Made by a program: the position numbers and the translations under genes
The notes under the pieces: generated by a model
What the model saw: only the letters and a program-made list of their open reading frames with translations
Told to the model about the DNA's origin: nothing
Databases searched by the model: none
Shown here: piece after piece, positions 1 to 6,148 of the stretch
Layout: every line of letters begins with the position of its first letter
How positions within the stretch are numbered: position 1 is the stretch's first letter
NCBI GenBank assembly: GCA_016206955.1
Contig: JACQQO010000059.1
Span: 1 to 8,604 of the forward strand
Direction of reading: 5' to 3'
Origin: Candidatus Omnitrophota bacterium
GTDB taxonomy: Bacteria > Omnitrophota > Omnitrophia > Omnitrophales > Danuiimicrobiaceae
DNA: 8,604 nucleotides

Positions 1-2729
1 ATCATGCTCCGGAACGCCGCGCCTTCCTTGTGCATATCGATAAAAATTTCACCGAGCGTTTGATCTTCGTATTCGCCGGTCCTCACATACACTTTGTGGC
101 CCCCCACGGAGGCTTCCTGTGTAAATCCAGCGCGCTTTTTTGGGAGTCGGCGCCTTCTTAAGACCGGCTGCTCAACAGCTTTCTCTTTGGTCTCGGTTTT
201 AGAATCTGAAGAAGAGGTATTTAAAGGCTGAGAAGCCTTGCAGCCATCCCGGTAAAGGGCAATTGCCTTCAGGCCCAATTTCCAACCTTCCACATAAATA
301 TCGCGAATCTCTTCTACCGTGGCTTCCTTAGGCAAATTCACGGTCTTGGAAATCGCGCCGGAAATAAAAGGCTGAACCGCGGCCATCATCCGAACATGCG
401 CCATCGGCGCAATAAACCGCTCGCCGTATTTGCCACACTTATTAGCGCAATCGAAAACAGGAAGGTGCTCCGGCTTCTGATGAGGAGCCCCTTCAATCGT
501 CATCGTGCCGCACACGACACGATTGGCTTCTTCAATTTCAGCCTGTGAAAATCCAAGAGCGGTAAGCAAATTAAACTGAGGCGCCCGATATTCCTCCGGC
601 TTAAATCCAAGGCGTTTTAACAGCTCTTCTCCCAACACCCAAGGCGCAAAGGCGTGGGCCAATTCGAACATGCTTGGAAGTTTGGATTCCACTTTGGCAA
701 TATCTTCGCTGGAAAAACCTTTGGTATGGAGGGCATTGTCATTAATCCACGGCGCATGTTTTAAGGAAGCGGTGCCCATCACATATTCGATGATGTCTTT
801 GATTTCACTTTCCGAGTATCCCAGTTTCCTGAGCGCCGCGGGAACAGATTGATTCACAATTTTAAAATATCCGCCGCCTGCCAGTTTTTTAAATTTCACG
901 AGCGCAAAATCGGGTTCCACACCGGTGGTATCGCAATCCATCAAAAGCCCGATCGTTCCCGTCGGCGCGATCACGGTTGCCTGCGCGTTCCGGTAACCGT
1001 AACGCTTGCCAAACGCAAGGGCTTCATCCCAATCTTCCTGCGCTGCTTTCAAAAGAGACGTCGGACATTTGTCTTTGTTAATTTGATAAGCCGCATCGCG
1101 ATGCTTGCCGATGACGCGAAGCATCGGTTCTCTATTTTTCGCGTAGCCGGGGAAAACGCCTTTCGATTGCGCAATTTCAGCCGAAACCCGATAACCATGG
1201 CCGGTCATGATTGCTGTGAGCGCTCCGCCGATGGCCAAGGCCTCTTCGCTATCGTACGGAATACCGCTGACCATGAGAAGCGTTCCCAAATTGGCATAAC
1301 CCAAACCCAGCGGCCTAAAGTCATGACTATTTTGGGCGATGGGTTTGGTGGGATAAGACGCGAAATCCACGATGATTTCCTGAGCCAAAATAAAAATCCG
1401 GCAAGCATGACGATACCCTTCCACATCAAAAGTGCCGTCAGAATTCAGAAACTTCATTAAATTGACAGAAGCAAGATTGCATGCCGTGTCGTCCAAAAAC
1501 ATATACTCCGAACACGGGTTGGAGGCATTAATCCGGCCGGTATTGGCGGAAGTATGCCAATCATTAATGGTAGTATCAAACTGAACGCCAGGATCGGCGC
1601 ACGCCCAGGCAGCTTGGCAAATATGATCCATCACCTCTTTGGCCTTAAAGGTCTCGCAAATTTGCCCGGTGGTTCGGAAACGGGTCTGCCACTCACCGTC
1701 ATTTAGGTAAGCCTTCATAAAATCATCATTAATCCGGACCGAATTATTGGAATTTTGGCCCGATACCGTCCGATAGGCTTCTCCATTAAAGTCGGCTGGA
1801 AACCCTTGAGCAATTAAAGCGCGCGCTTTCTTCTCTTCTCTCAGTTTCCAATTGATAAAATCCATGATTTCGGGATGGTCCATGTCCAGTACAACCATTT
1901 TCGCCGCCCGGCGCGTCGTACCACCCGATTTCGTGGCCCCAGCCCCCCGATCCAAAACTTCAAGGAAAGACATGAGCCCCGAAGACGTGCCGCCACCCGA
2001 AAGTTTTTCCTGTTTGCCTCGAAGATTTGAAAAATTAGTGCCGGTGCCGGAACCATATTTGAACAGCCGAGCCTCGGACTTAATTAATCCAAAAATCGAC
2101 ATCAAATCGTCTTGAACCGACTGAATGAAACAGGCCGAACACTGAGGATGAGAATAAGAATCTGGGGTTTGTTCGATTTTGCCCGTCTTGGGATTCCAAT
2201 ACCAATTGCCACCGCTTCCGGAAATCCCGTATTCATGATAAAGGCCGCAGTTAAACCAAACGGGAGAATTAAAGGCCACTTTCTGATTGACCAAGAGATG
2301 AGTTAACTCCGCTTCAAAAGCTTCTGCATCTTCGGCAGTTTGAAAATAACCTCCGAACTCTTCACCTGCCATGCGAAGCGTGTGAGCGAGGCGCTTGACT
2401 ACTTGACGCACACTGGTTTCAGAACCGGTTTTGGGAACACCCGCTTTTCTGAAATATTTGGAAACGACAATGTCCGTCGCAAGCTGAGACCAAGAAGACG
2501 GAATTTCGGCATCTTCCATTTTAAAAACCACCGATCCATCCGGATTCGTAATGACGGACGAACGGCGTACCCACTCGAGCTGATCAAATGGATGAACGCC
2601 GGGACGAGTAAATTTGCGGGATACATGAATGCCGCGCTGCGTGTGGCTTATTCTTGGTTCTGATTGCGCTCCTGTTTTCGTCTGCATTTTCGTTTTTTGC
2701 GTCCTAACTGCCATCGCGGGGCCCCCCAT
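1..2729 (-). CDS. nrdJ: Adenosylcobalamin-dependent (class II) ribonucleoside-diphosphate reductase, C-terminal end beyond window
   Basis: Reduces ribonucleotides to deoxyribonucleotides in the cytosol using adenosylcobalamin as radical generator. I translated the minus strand by hand from 2729 to 1: the frame is open for 909 codons with no stop. The N-terminal region (about residues 30-60, GIHVSRKFTRPGVHPFD) matches the start of NrdJ proteins. The active-site set is present: the CSACF cysteine (C197, with C200 beside it), NPCSEY (N404, C406, E408) and the second redox cysteine in ACNLAS (C417). PFISGAISKTVNLP is a class II signature. After a polar, basic linker (about residues 835-880) comes TLGEIFIDMHKEGAAFRSM, the start of a TSCPD-type tail cut by the window edge. 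No intein or repeat insertion is seen. In-frame TAG lies 6 bp upstream of the ATG at 2729; ATGs at 2714 and 2687 are alternatives, and none has a good Shine-Dalgarno. Upstream NrdR-like boxes support the assignment. Confidence 0.96.
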   Translation of the reverse strand, partial: MGGPAMAVRTQKTKMQTKTGAQSEPRISHTQRGIHVSRKFTRPGVHPFDQLEWVRRSSVITNPDGSVVFKMEDAEIPSSWSQLATDIVVSKYFRKAGVPKTGSETSVRQVVKRLAHTLRMAGEEFGGYFQTAEDAEAFEAELTHLLVNQKVAFNSPVWFNCGLYHEYGISGSGGNWYWNPKTGKIEQTPDSYSHPQCSACFIQSVQDDLMSIFGLIKSEARLFKYGSGTGTNFSNLRGKQEKLSGGGTSSGLMSFLEVLDRGAGATKSGGTTRRAAKMVVLDMDHPEIMDFINWKLREEKKARALIAQGFPADFNGEAYRTVSGQNSNNSVRINDDFMKAYLNDGEWQTRFRTTGQICETFKAKEVMDHICQAAWACADPGVQFDTTINDWHTSANTGRINASNPCSEYMFLDDTACNLASVNLMKFLNSDGTFDVEGYRHACRIFILAQEIIVDFASYPTKPIAQNSHDFRPLGLGYANLGTLLMVSGIPYDSEEALAIGGALTAIMTGHGYRVSAEIAQSKGVFPGYAKNREPMLRVIGKHRDAAYQINKDKCPTSLLKAAQEDWDEALAFGKRYGYRNAQATVIAPTGTIGLLMDCDTTGVEPDFALVKFKKLAGGGYFKIVNQSVPAALRKLGYSESEIKDIIEYVMGTASLKHAPWINDNALHTKGFSSEDIAKVESKLPSMFELAHAFAPWVLGEELLKRLGFKPEEYRAPQFNLLTALGFSQAEIEEANRVVCGTMTIEGAPHQKPEHLPVFDCANKCGKYGERFIAPMAHVRMMAAVQPFISGAISKTVNLPKEATVEEIRDIYVEGWKLGLKAIALYRDGCKASQPLNTSSSDSKTETKEKAVEQPVLRRRRLPKKRAGFTQEASVGGHKVYVRTGEYEDQTLGEIFIDMHKEGAAFRSM

Positions 2730-2765
2730 TTTTAACTAAATTCAGACGGTAACTGAAGTTAACCC

Positions 2766-2824
2766 CTAGATGTGTACCGACCATATATATTGTAGCTCAA
2801 AGCGACGCTTTGTACAACATCTAG
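2766..2824. repeat. Inverted repeat enclosing the nrdJ -10 box and spacer palindrome
   Basis: Plus-strand CTAGATGTGTAC (2766-2777) is the reverse complement of GTACAACATCTAG (2812-2824) apart from one extra base. The far arm is part of the upstream NrdR-like box. Between the arms lies the perfect palindrome CAAAGCGACGCTTTG (2798-2812, 7 bp arms around one base). The near arm would fall just downstream of the predicted transcription start. It may be an accessory operator or only a DNA-level symmetry; the function is unknown. Confidence 0.55.
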
Positions 2825-2827
2825 TGT
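2780..2827 (-). promoter_or_regulatory. Tandem NrdR-box-like operator of nrdJ
   Basis: Two 16-bp sites each match about 12 of 16 positions of the NrdR-box consensus acaCwAtATaTwGtgt, which I recall from the literature. On the plus strand they read ACCATATATATTGTAG (2780-2795) and GTACAACATCTAGTGT (2812-2827). Their centres are 32 bp apart, about three helical turns, the usual phasing of paired NrdR boxes. They overlap the proposed -10 and -35 of nrdJ, as expected for repression by the ATP/dATP-sensing repressor NrdR. The 16-bp spacer contains a separate palindrome. The call rests on consensus match, phasing and the downstream RNR gene; nrdR itself is not in the window. Confidence 0.75.
2789..2817 (-). 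promoter_or_regulatory. Probable nrdJ promoter
   Basis: On the minus strand, TTGTAC (2817-2812) and TACAAT (2794-2789) are separated by exactly 17 bp. The -10 matches the sigma-70 consensus at 5 of 6 positions and the -35 at 3 of 6. Transcription would begin near 2782 and leave a leader of about 53 nt before the ATG at 2729. The elements coincide with the two NrdR-like boxes. The weak -35 makes this a moderate call. Confidence 0.5.
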
Positions 2828-2838
2828 CATCAAGTATA

Positions 2839-2874
2839 AAATCGGCATCTTGGGGAAAGACTTAACCCCGATTT
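2839..2874. repeat. Stem-loop in nrdJ upstream region
   Basis: AAATCGG (2839-2845) pairs perfectly with CCGATTT (2868-2874). An alternative inner stem is GGGG (2852-2855) with CCCC (2866-2869). Read on the minus strand it is followed by TTTTATA, which is too weak a U-tract for a confident terminator. It lies just upstream of the proposed nrdJ promoter and could help insulate it from upstream transcription; this is an inference. Confidence 0.4.
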
Positions 2875-2945
2875 AGAACTTAAGCCGTGTTCTTAAATTT
2901 TGTTGTTGTGATGACTCCACTTGAGAGGTTCTCTTTTGCGCAAGA

Positions 2946-2985
2946 AAAAACATGAAACGAACTTACTTGCCTCAAACATGTTTTT
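2946..2985. repeat. 9-bp inverted repeat, AT-rich stem-loop
   Basis: AAAAACATG (2946-2954) and CATGTTTTT (2977-2985) are perfect complements around a 22-base loop. The A and T runs flanking the CATG core make it terminator-like in both directions, but the stem has few GC pairs. No gene ends here, so I record it as structure of unknown role between the small-RNA unit and the nrdJ promoter. Confidence 0.4.
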
Positions 2986-3024
2986 ACTCCGCATGGAGAA
3001 TCGGTGGATGAATGATTGAAACTA

Positions 3025-3158
3025 CGCTCAAAAATAGACGGGAAGCTTAAAGACAAAAAAAGAGTGGCACTTCTGCCACTCTCATCGTCTTATGCTGCGT
3101 TTGCGATTTGAATCATGAAATTAAAAAACCGAATGATTCCCGTTTTTACTTTTGAGCG
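3025..3158. repeat. Long-range imperfect inverted repeat spanning the small-RNA terminator
   Basis: Plus-strand bases 3025-3044 (CGCTCAAAA, then ACGGGAA at 3038-3044) reappear as the reverse complement at 3137-3158 (TTCCCGT at 3137-3143 and TTTTGAGCG at 3150-3158). This gives 9 bp plus 7 bp of perfect pairing around a short internal loop. The left arm lies beyond the terminator at 3055-3082 and the right arm is inside the predicted small RNA, so they would pair in RNA only in a read-through transcript. The octamer GAATGATT also occurs in the same orientation at 3010-3017 and 3131-3138. Confidence 0.55.
3055..3082 (-). terminator. Strong rho-independent terminator
   Basis: Read on the minus strand this is a perfect 9-bp stem, AGAGTGGCA with TGCCACTCT, around the tetraloop GAAG. 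It runs directly into seven T residues (3061-3055). The plus-strand side has no T-tract, so it works for minus-strand transcription only. It ends the transcript expected from the promoter at 3230-3258 and would also stop read-through from mnmE. Confidence 0.88.
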
Positions 3159-3223
3159 ACTACTTTTTCTCGTCTCTTACAGGGATTAAACCTTTCTAAA
3201 GAACCGAGACCTCTTTTACATAC
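3055..3223 (-). ncRNA. Candidate small RNA of about 169 nt, family not recognised
   Basis: The segment is bounded by a near-consensus promoter and a strong intrinsic terminator and contains no convincing ORF. Local structure includes GAGAC (3206-3210) with GTCTC (3172-3176), enclosing smaller CTTT/AAAG pairing; a 7-bp hairpin, GAATCAT (3110-3116) with ATGATTC (3133-3139), around a 16-base loop; and the terminator hairpin. The promoter's A/T-rich upstream tract is of the kind found at strongly expressed stable-RNA genes. I compared it from memory with tmRNA, SRP RNA, RNase P RNA and cobalamin riboswitches and found no diagnostic motif. A divergent 6S RNA (similar size) remains possible. The only tiny ORF, ATG at 3116 to TAA at 3090, gives MIQIANAA with no ribosome-binding site. 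Existence of the transcript is inferred. Confidence 0.6.
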
Positions 3224-3229
3224 GGTGGG

Positions 3230-3290
3230 ATTTTAGTCGAGAAGAAGAGGCGTGTCAACGAAAAAAAATAAATTTTTTTTATTTTTTATT
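3230..3290 (-). promoter_or_regulatory. Strong sigma-70 promoter with UP-like A/T tract
   Basis: On the minus strand TTGACA (3258-3253, 6 of 6) is followed after exactly 17 bp by TAAAAT (3235-3230, 5 of 6). Directly upstream of the -35, 3261-3290 is made almost wholly of A and T runs, like an UP element. The start point should lie near 3222-3226. It reads away from mnmE into the candidate small RNA. The same A/T tract contains an all-A/T inverted repeat (3263-3272 with 3278-3287) overlapping the mnmE stop, so it may also act as a weak end signal for mnmE. Confidence 0.8.
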
Positions 3291-4821
3291 TTCCAATGCA
3301 GAACTCTTTGAAAATAACATCCAAAAGATCTTCGCTATAAATTTCGCCCACCAATTCTTTCAGCGCATCCAGCGATTGTTTGAGATCCAAAACCACGAAT
3401 TCGAGCGATTCCATATTTAAGAATGTTTGAAAACTCTTTTCCAACGATTCGAGCGAAGCTTCCAACGCCCATCTATGACGAAGCCGCGTAATTAAGACGG
3501 ATTCTTCAGCAACTTCTGTGCCCAAAATTAAATTTACAATTTTTTTCTCAAGATTTTCGAGTCCTTCACGAGTTTTCGCCGACACAGGAACGGCCGTAGC
3601 GCCTGCAAGTCTTTCAAGCTCGCCGAGATCCATTTTCCCATTTTGAATATCCATTTTATTGACAACTGGAACAACTTTTTTACCACGGAGACCCGTCAAA
3701 ACTTGCTTGTCTTCCTCCAAAAATCCACTTGAGGCATCCAAAACCCACAAAAAGAGGTCTCCTTCCTCTAAGTAATGTTTCGTTTTACTCATGGCAGCTT
3801 GATCCAAAGGATCTTCGCTTCGCCAAAGTCCCGCCGTATCGACCAAACGGATCCAAAGTCCTTCAAGTTCAATCGATTCTTCCAAGATATCCCGCGTAGT
3901 GCCCGGAATTTCTGAAACAAGAGCGCGATCTCGATCAAGAAGCGCATTCAAAAGCGAAGATTTTCCGACATTCGTGCGGCCAATGAGGACAACACAAGCG
4001 CCTTCCCTCAAGATTTCGCCTTTTGAAAATGAACTGGTCAAACGTTTGATCCGATTCAAAAGGTTTTGAAAGCGGGATTTGAACTCAGCGTTTGAATAAA
4101 TTTCAAGATGCTCGTCTGGAAAATCAAGGTAAGCCTCGATATGAGCGTAAAGCGCCATCAATTCGCTTTTGATTGAATTTAATTCTTCAGAAAGTTTTCC
4201 GGTAAGCTGGCGAAAAGCGATTTCAAGTGATCGGTCCGTTTTCGCGCGGATCAAATCCAAAACCGCTTCAGCTTGTGCCAAATCCATGCGCCCGTTCAAG
4301 AAAGCGCGGCGCGTAAATTCGCCGGGCTCAGCCTGGCGGGCGCCGAGCGAAAGCGCAAGATCCAAAATTTTTCTCAAAATAAGCGATCCGCCATGCGCGC
4401 TGATTTCAACCACATCCTCTCCCGTGTATGATTTCGGCCGACGAAAGACAGTGACAAGCACTTGATCAATGATTTGATTCTGATCATCGTAAATGTAACC
4501 GAATTGCGCCAAATGCGATTTAGCGTATTGAAGACTTTTGTCATCCCCGCGGAAGCGGGGATCCAGAATTTCTGGATTCCCACTTTCGTGGGAATGACAT
4601 CCTGGAGATTGCTTCGTGGGTTCGACTTCGCTCACCACCCTGAGCGTTTTTTGTCGAAGGGCTTCACTCGCAATGACGGCGGAGCGTGCCTTTTCTTTTC
4701 GAAACATGCAATCTGCGATAGAAGTTGCATGAGGGCCGCTTAAACGAATGACGCCAATTCCGCCTTCGCCGGGCGGCGTAGAAATGGCTGCGATTGTATC
4801 TTCTAAATGAATTTCGGGCAT
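3286..4821 (-). CDS. mnmE: tRNA uridine-5-carboxymethylaminomethyl(34) synthesis GTPase MnmE with repeat-derived insertion
   Basis: With MnmG, MnmE modifies wobble U34 of certain tRNAs using methylene-THF, GTP and an amine. The N-terminal folate-binding/dimerisation domain starts with TIAAISTPPGEGGIGVIRLSG, and SYTGEDVVEISAHGG is at 131-145. The inserted G domain is complete: P-loop GRTNVGKSS (281-289), GTTRD (307-311), DTAG (328-331), NKMD (388-391) and SAK (414-416). The protein ends with the canonical CIGK (508-511), whose cysteine is required for modification. Length is 511 residues against the usual 450-460. The excess is explained by about 50 residues (roughly 45-95) encoded by palindromic repeats, inserted between FRKEK and KSLQYAKSHLAQFGYI, where relatives have a loop. 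The frame is intact, so the protein is probably functional. The start overlaps the folC 3' end by 19 bp, suggesting translational coupling. No GC-rich terminator follows the stop. Confidence 0.97.
   Translation of the reverse strand: MPEIHLEDTIAAISTPPGEGGIGVIRLSGPHATSIADCMFRKEKARSAVIASEALRQKTLRVVSEVEPTKQSPGCHSHESGNPEILDPRFRGDDKSLQYAKSHLAQFGYIYDDQNQIIDQVLVTVFRRPKSYTGEDVVEISAHGGSLILRKILDLALSLGARQAEPGEFTRRAFLNGRMDLAQAEAVLDLIRAKTDRSLEIAFRQLTGKLSEELNSIKSELMALYAHIEAYLDFPDEHLEIYSNAEFKSRFQNLLNRIKRLTSSFSKGEILREGACVVLIGRTNVGKSSLLNALLDRDRALVSEIPGTTRDILEESIELEGLWIRLVDTAGLWRSEDPLDQAAMSKTKHYLEEGDLFLWVLDASSGFLEEDKQVLTGLRGKKVVPVVNKMDIQNGKMDLGELERLAGATAVPVSAKTREGLENLEKKIVNLILGTEVAEESVLITRLRHRWALEASLESLEKSFQTFLNMESLEFVVLDLKQSLDALKELVGEIYSEDLLDVIFKEFCIGK
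4539..4599. repeat. 61-bp palindromic repeat inside mnmE (three nested hairpins)
   Basis: The outer arms are TGTCAT (4539-4544) and ATGACA (4594-4599). Inside are three adjacent hairpins: CCCCGC-GGAA-GCGGGG (4545-4560), ATCCAGA-ATT-TCTGGAT (4561-4577) and ATTCCCAC-TTTC-GTGGGAAT (4576-4595). In the mnmE frame it encodes HSHESGNPEILDPRFRGDD, and on the other strand it reads VIPAEAGIQNFWIPTFVGMT. Both peptides are familiar to me as translations of a dispersed intergenic repeat in many Gram-negative and candidate-phylum genomes. It is probably a miniature, non-autonomous element or REP-like sequence. Confidence 0.85.
4604..4678. repeat. Second dispersed repeat inside mnmE, split by another repeat
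   Basis: The ends read GGAGATTGCTTCG (4604-4616) and CTCGCAATGACG (4667-4678). I recognise these as the two halves of a common repeat whose usual form on the minus strand runs GTCATTGCGAG, a few GCGAAG units, then GAAGCAATCTC. Here the halves are separated by a block (4618-4661) resembling a different dispersed repeat, with GGGTTCGAC (4618-4626) and GTCGAAGGG (4653-4661) as near-complementary arms. In the mnmE frame the whole encodes residues 49-74 (VIASEALRQ to QSPG). Only TCCT separates it from the 61-bp palindrome, giving a composite insertion. Identification of the families is from memory. Confidence 0.7.
4618..4661. repeat. Nested repeat with TTCGAC/GTCGAA arms
   Basis: Arms GGGTTCGAC and GTCGAAGGG differ from perfect inversion by one base. 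The interior, CTCACCACCCTGAGC, with the following GTCGAAGGG, matches the familiar dispersed repeat reading TGAGC-TTGTCGAAGGG. Compared with the form I remember, the copy carries about five extra bases in the T-rich stretch near 4646-4652. It lies inside the two halves of another repeat, so it seems to be the later arrival. Confidence 0.6.
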
Positions 4822-6140
4822 CCTAAAATCTCTCTGGCTTCTCCCACTAAAAATAGTGAACCTGTAATGAGCGTGATTTTTTTCTTTTCCATTTGATTGA
4901 CTATCTTAATTGCTCCGCGGATATTTTCAGTCCAAAAAGTGGGTTTTTTATACCCCAATTCATTCAAGGTTTCCAGAATAACTTTGGGTTCTTGAGCCCT
5001 TAAATTGCCACTTTTGGTTACAAAAACATTCGAAGCAACAGATAATAACGGCTCTAAAATCGGCTTCAAATTCTTTTCTCGCGAAGTGCCAAGAATAACG
5101 AGATAATCCGCTTTTGGAAATAAAGTTTTAAGGGTCTGACAGACTTCATTAATAGAAGCTCCGTTGTGAGCGCCGTCCAAAACAAAAATCCGCCCACCAC
5201 GGCGTACAATTTCAAACCGGCCGGGCCAAAATGCGCGCTCAAGCCCTCTTCGAATTTTCCTTTCCTTAAATGTAAATCCAAATTGATTCTCTAAAATCCC
5301 TGCCGTCGCAAGTGCCAATGCGGCATTTTGAATTTGAAAACGTCCCAGAAGCTTGATCTTGAGATTGATCCATTCTCCGATTCCGATTCGGAAATCGAAC
5401 GAGCCTCCGCGCGGGGACATTTTTTCGTGCGCCGTACGAAACAAAGATCCGAAAACGTAAGCTTTGGCTTTCTGTTTTTTAATTTGAGATTGGATCGCGC
5501 GCTTTGCCTCAAGCGGCTGCGCGGCAGATATCACGTATCCTCTTTTCTTAATAATCGCCGCTTTCTCTCGCGCGATTAATGCGAGCGTTTTTCCCAAATG
5601 TTCCTCATGATCAAAACTGATCGGCGTGATCACTGAAACCAAAGGTTGAAGCACATTCGTGGCATCGAGCCTTCCACCCATTCCGACTTCGAAAATGGCA
5701 AGGTCTACTTTCTTTGTAGCAAAATAAAGGAACGCAAGGAGCGTAAAAATCTCAAAAAAAGTAATGGGACCGTAAGAAGCGATTTCTTCTTTGCGTTTTT
5801 CGAGGATGCTGCGAATTTGACTCATCCCTCTCGCAAAGTCATTTTTCGAAATGGCGCGGCCATTTAACCGAATTCGCTCTCGGGGATCGCTTAAGTGAGG
5901 AGAGGTATAAAGGCCGGTAGAATATCCGTTCGCGCTCGCAATCGAGGAAAGGAAGTTCGCGGTTGAACCTTTCCCTTTTGTTCCGGCTACCAAAACAGAA
6001 GAAAATAAATATTCGGGATGGTCAAACCAGCTGGTAAGATATTCCATCCGCTTGAGATTAAACTGGCGTTTGTACTCAAATGGTAAACGCTCAAAATTGA
6101 GAAAAGAGTAGAGATAACGAATTGCTGCGGAATACTGCAT
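4803..6140 (-). CDS. folC: Bifunctional dihydrofolate synthase / folylpolyglutamate synthase
   Basis: FolC joins L-glutamate to dihydropteroate and then extends the poly-gamma-glutamate tail of folates, using ATP, in the cytosol. It is an ADP-forming Mur-ligase-family protein of normal length (445 residues). Visible motifs are the P-loop GTKGKGST (53-60), TSPHL (79-83), RERIRLNG, EVGMGGRLDATN (151-162), ITPISFDHEEHLG with the following REKAAII containing the lysine usually carbamylated (K193), WPGRFE (305-310), LDGAHN (321-326) and the C-terminal ITGSLFLVGEAR (425-436). It starts 8 bp after the purH stop. No Shine-Dalgarno is visible, so translation probably depends on coupling to purH. The 3' end overlaps mnmE by 19 bp. 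No insertion or frameshift is seen. Confidence 0.96.
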   Translation of the reverse strand: MQYSAAIRYLYSFLNFERLPFEYKRQFNLKRMEYLTSWFDHPEYLFSSVLVAGTKGKGSTANFLSSIASANGYSTGLYTSPHLSDPRERIRLNGRAISKNDFARGMSQIRSILEKRKEEIASYGPITFFEIFTLLAFLYFATKKVDLAIFEVGMGGRLDATNVLQPLVSVITPISFDHEEHLGKTLALIAREKAAIIKKRGYVISAAQPLEAKRAIQSQIKKQKAKAYVFGSLFRTAHEKMSPRGGSFDFRIGIGEWINLKIKLLGRFQIQNAALALATAGILENQFGFTFKERKIRRGLERAFWPGRFEIVRRGGRIFVLDGAHNGASINEVCQTLKTLFPKADYLVILGTSREKNLKPILEPLLSVASNVFVTKSGNLRAQEPKVILETLNELGYKKPTFWTENIRGAIKIVNQMEKKKITLITGSLFLVGEAREILGCPKFI

Positions 6141-6148
6141 GGAATAAA

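Noticed and set aside
849..1460. 203-codon plus-strand open frame opposite nrdJ
   Set aside because: It lies wholly antisense to a conserved, motif-rich NrdJ frame, shows no recognisable domain, and is expected from codon bias.
1..2729. Intein or intron in nrdJ, a common insertion site in reductase genes
   Set aside because: The hand translation is continuous and matches the family from the N-terminal region through NPCSEY to the TSCPD-like tail without an extra block.
3061..3082. Cobalamin riboswitch suggested by a GCCACT string near a B12-dependent enzyme
   Set aside because: The string is one arm of a perfect terminator hairpin. No B12-box context or multi-stem core is visible, and nrdJ appears to have its own promoter downstream.
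3090..3116. Tiny minus-strand ORF MIQIANAA within the small-RNA candidate
   Set aside because: Eight codons, no Shine-Dalgarno, and the start lies within a hairpin; nothing suggests translation.
3121..3223. tmRNA or tRNA fragment (GTAGTCGCTCAAAAG and GGTTTAATCC look vaguely similar)
   Set aside because: There is no acceptor-stem pairing, CCA end, proper T-loop or tag-encoding region; the similarity is too short to support either.
4539..4678. CRISPR array or insertion sequence in the repeat block of mnmE
   Set aside because: There are no regularly spaced identical repeats with unique spacers and no transposase; the elements are single copies of different palindromic repeats.
4462..4743. Plus-strand 93-codon frame across the mnmE repeats
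   Set aside because: It is the antisense translation of the palindromic repeats, which are open in several frames; the intact MnmE frame is the real gene.
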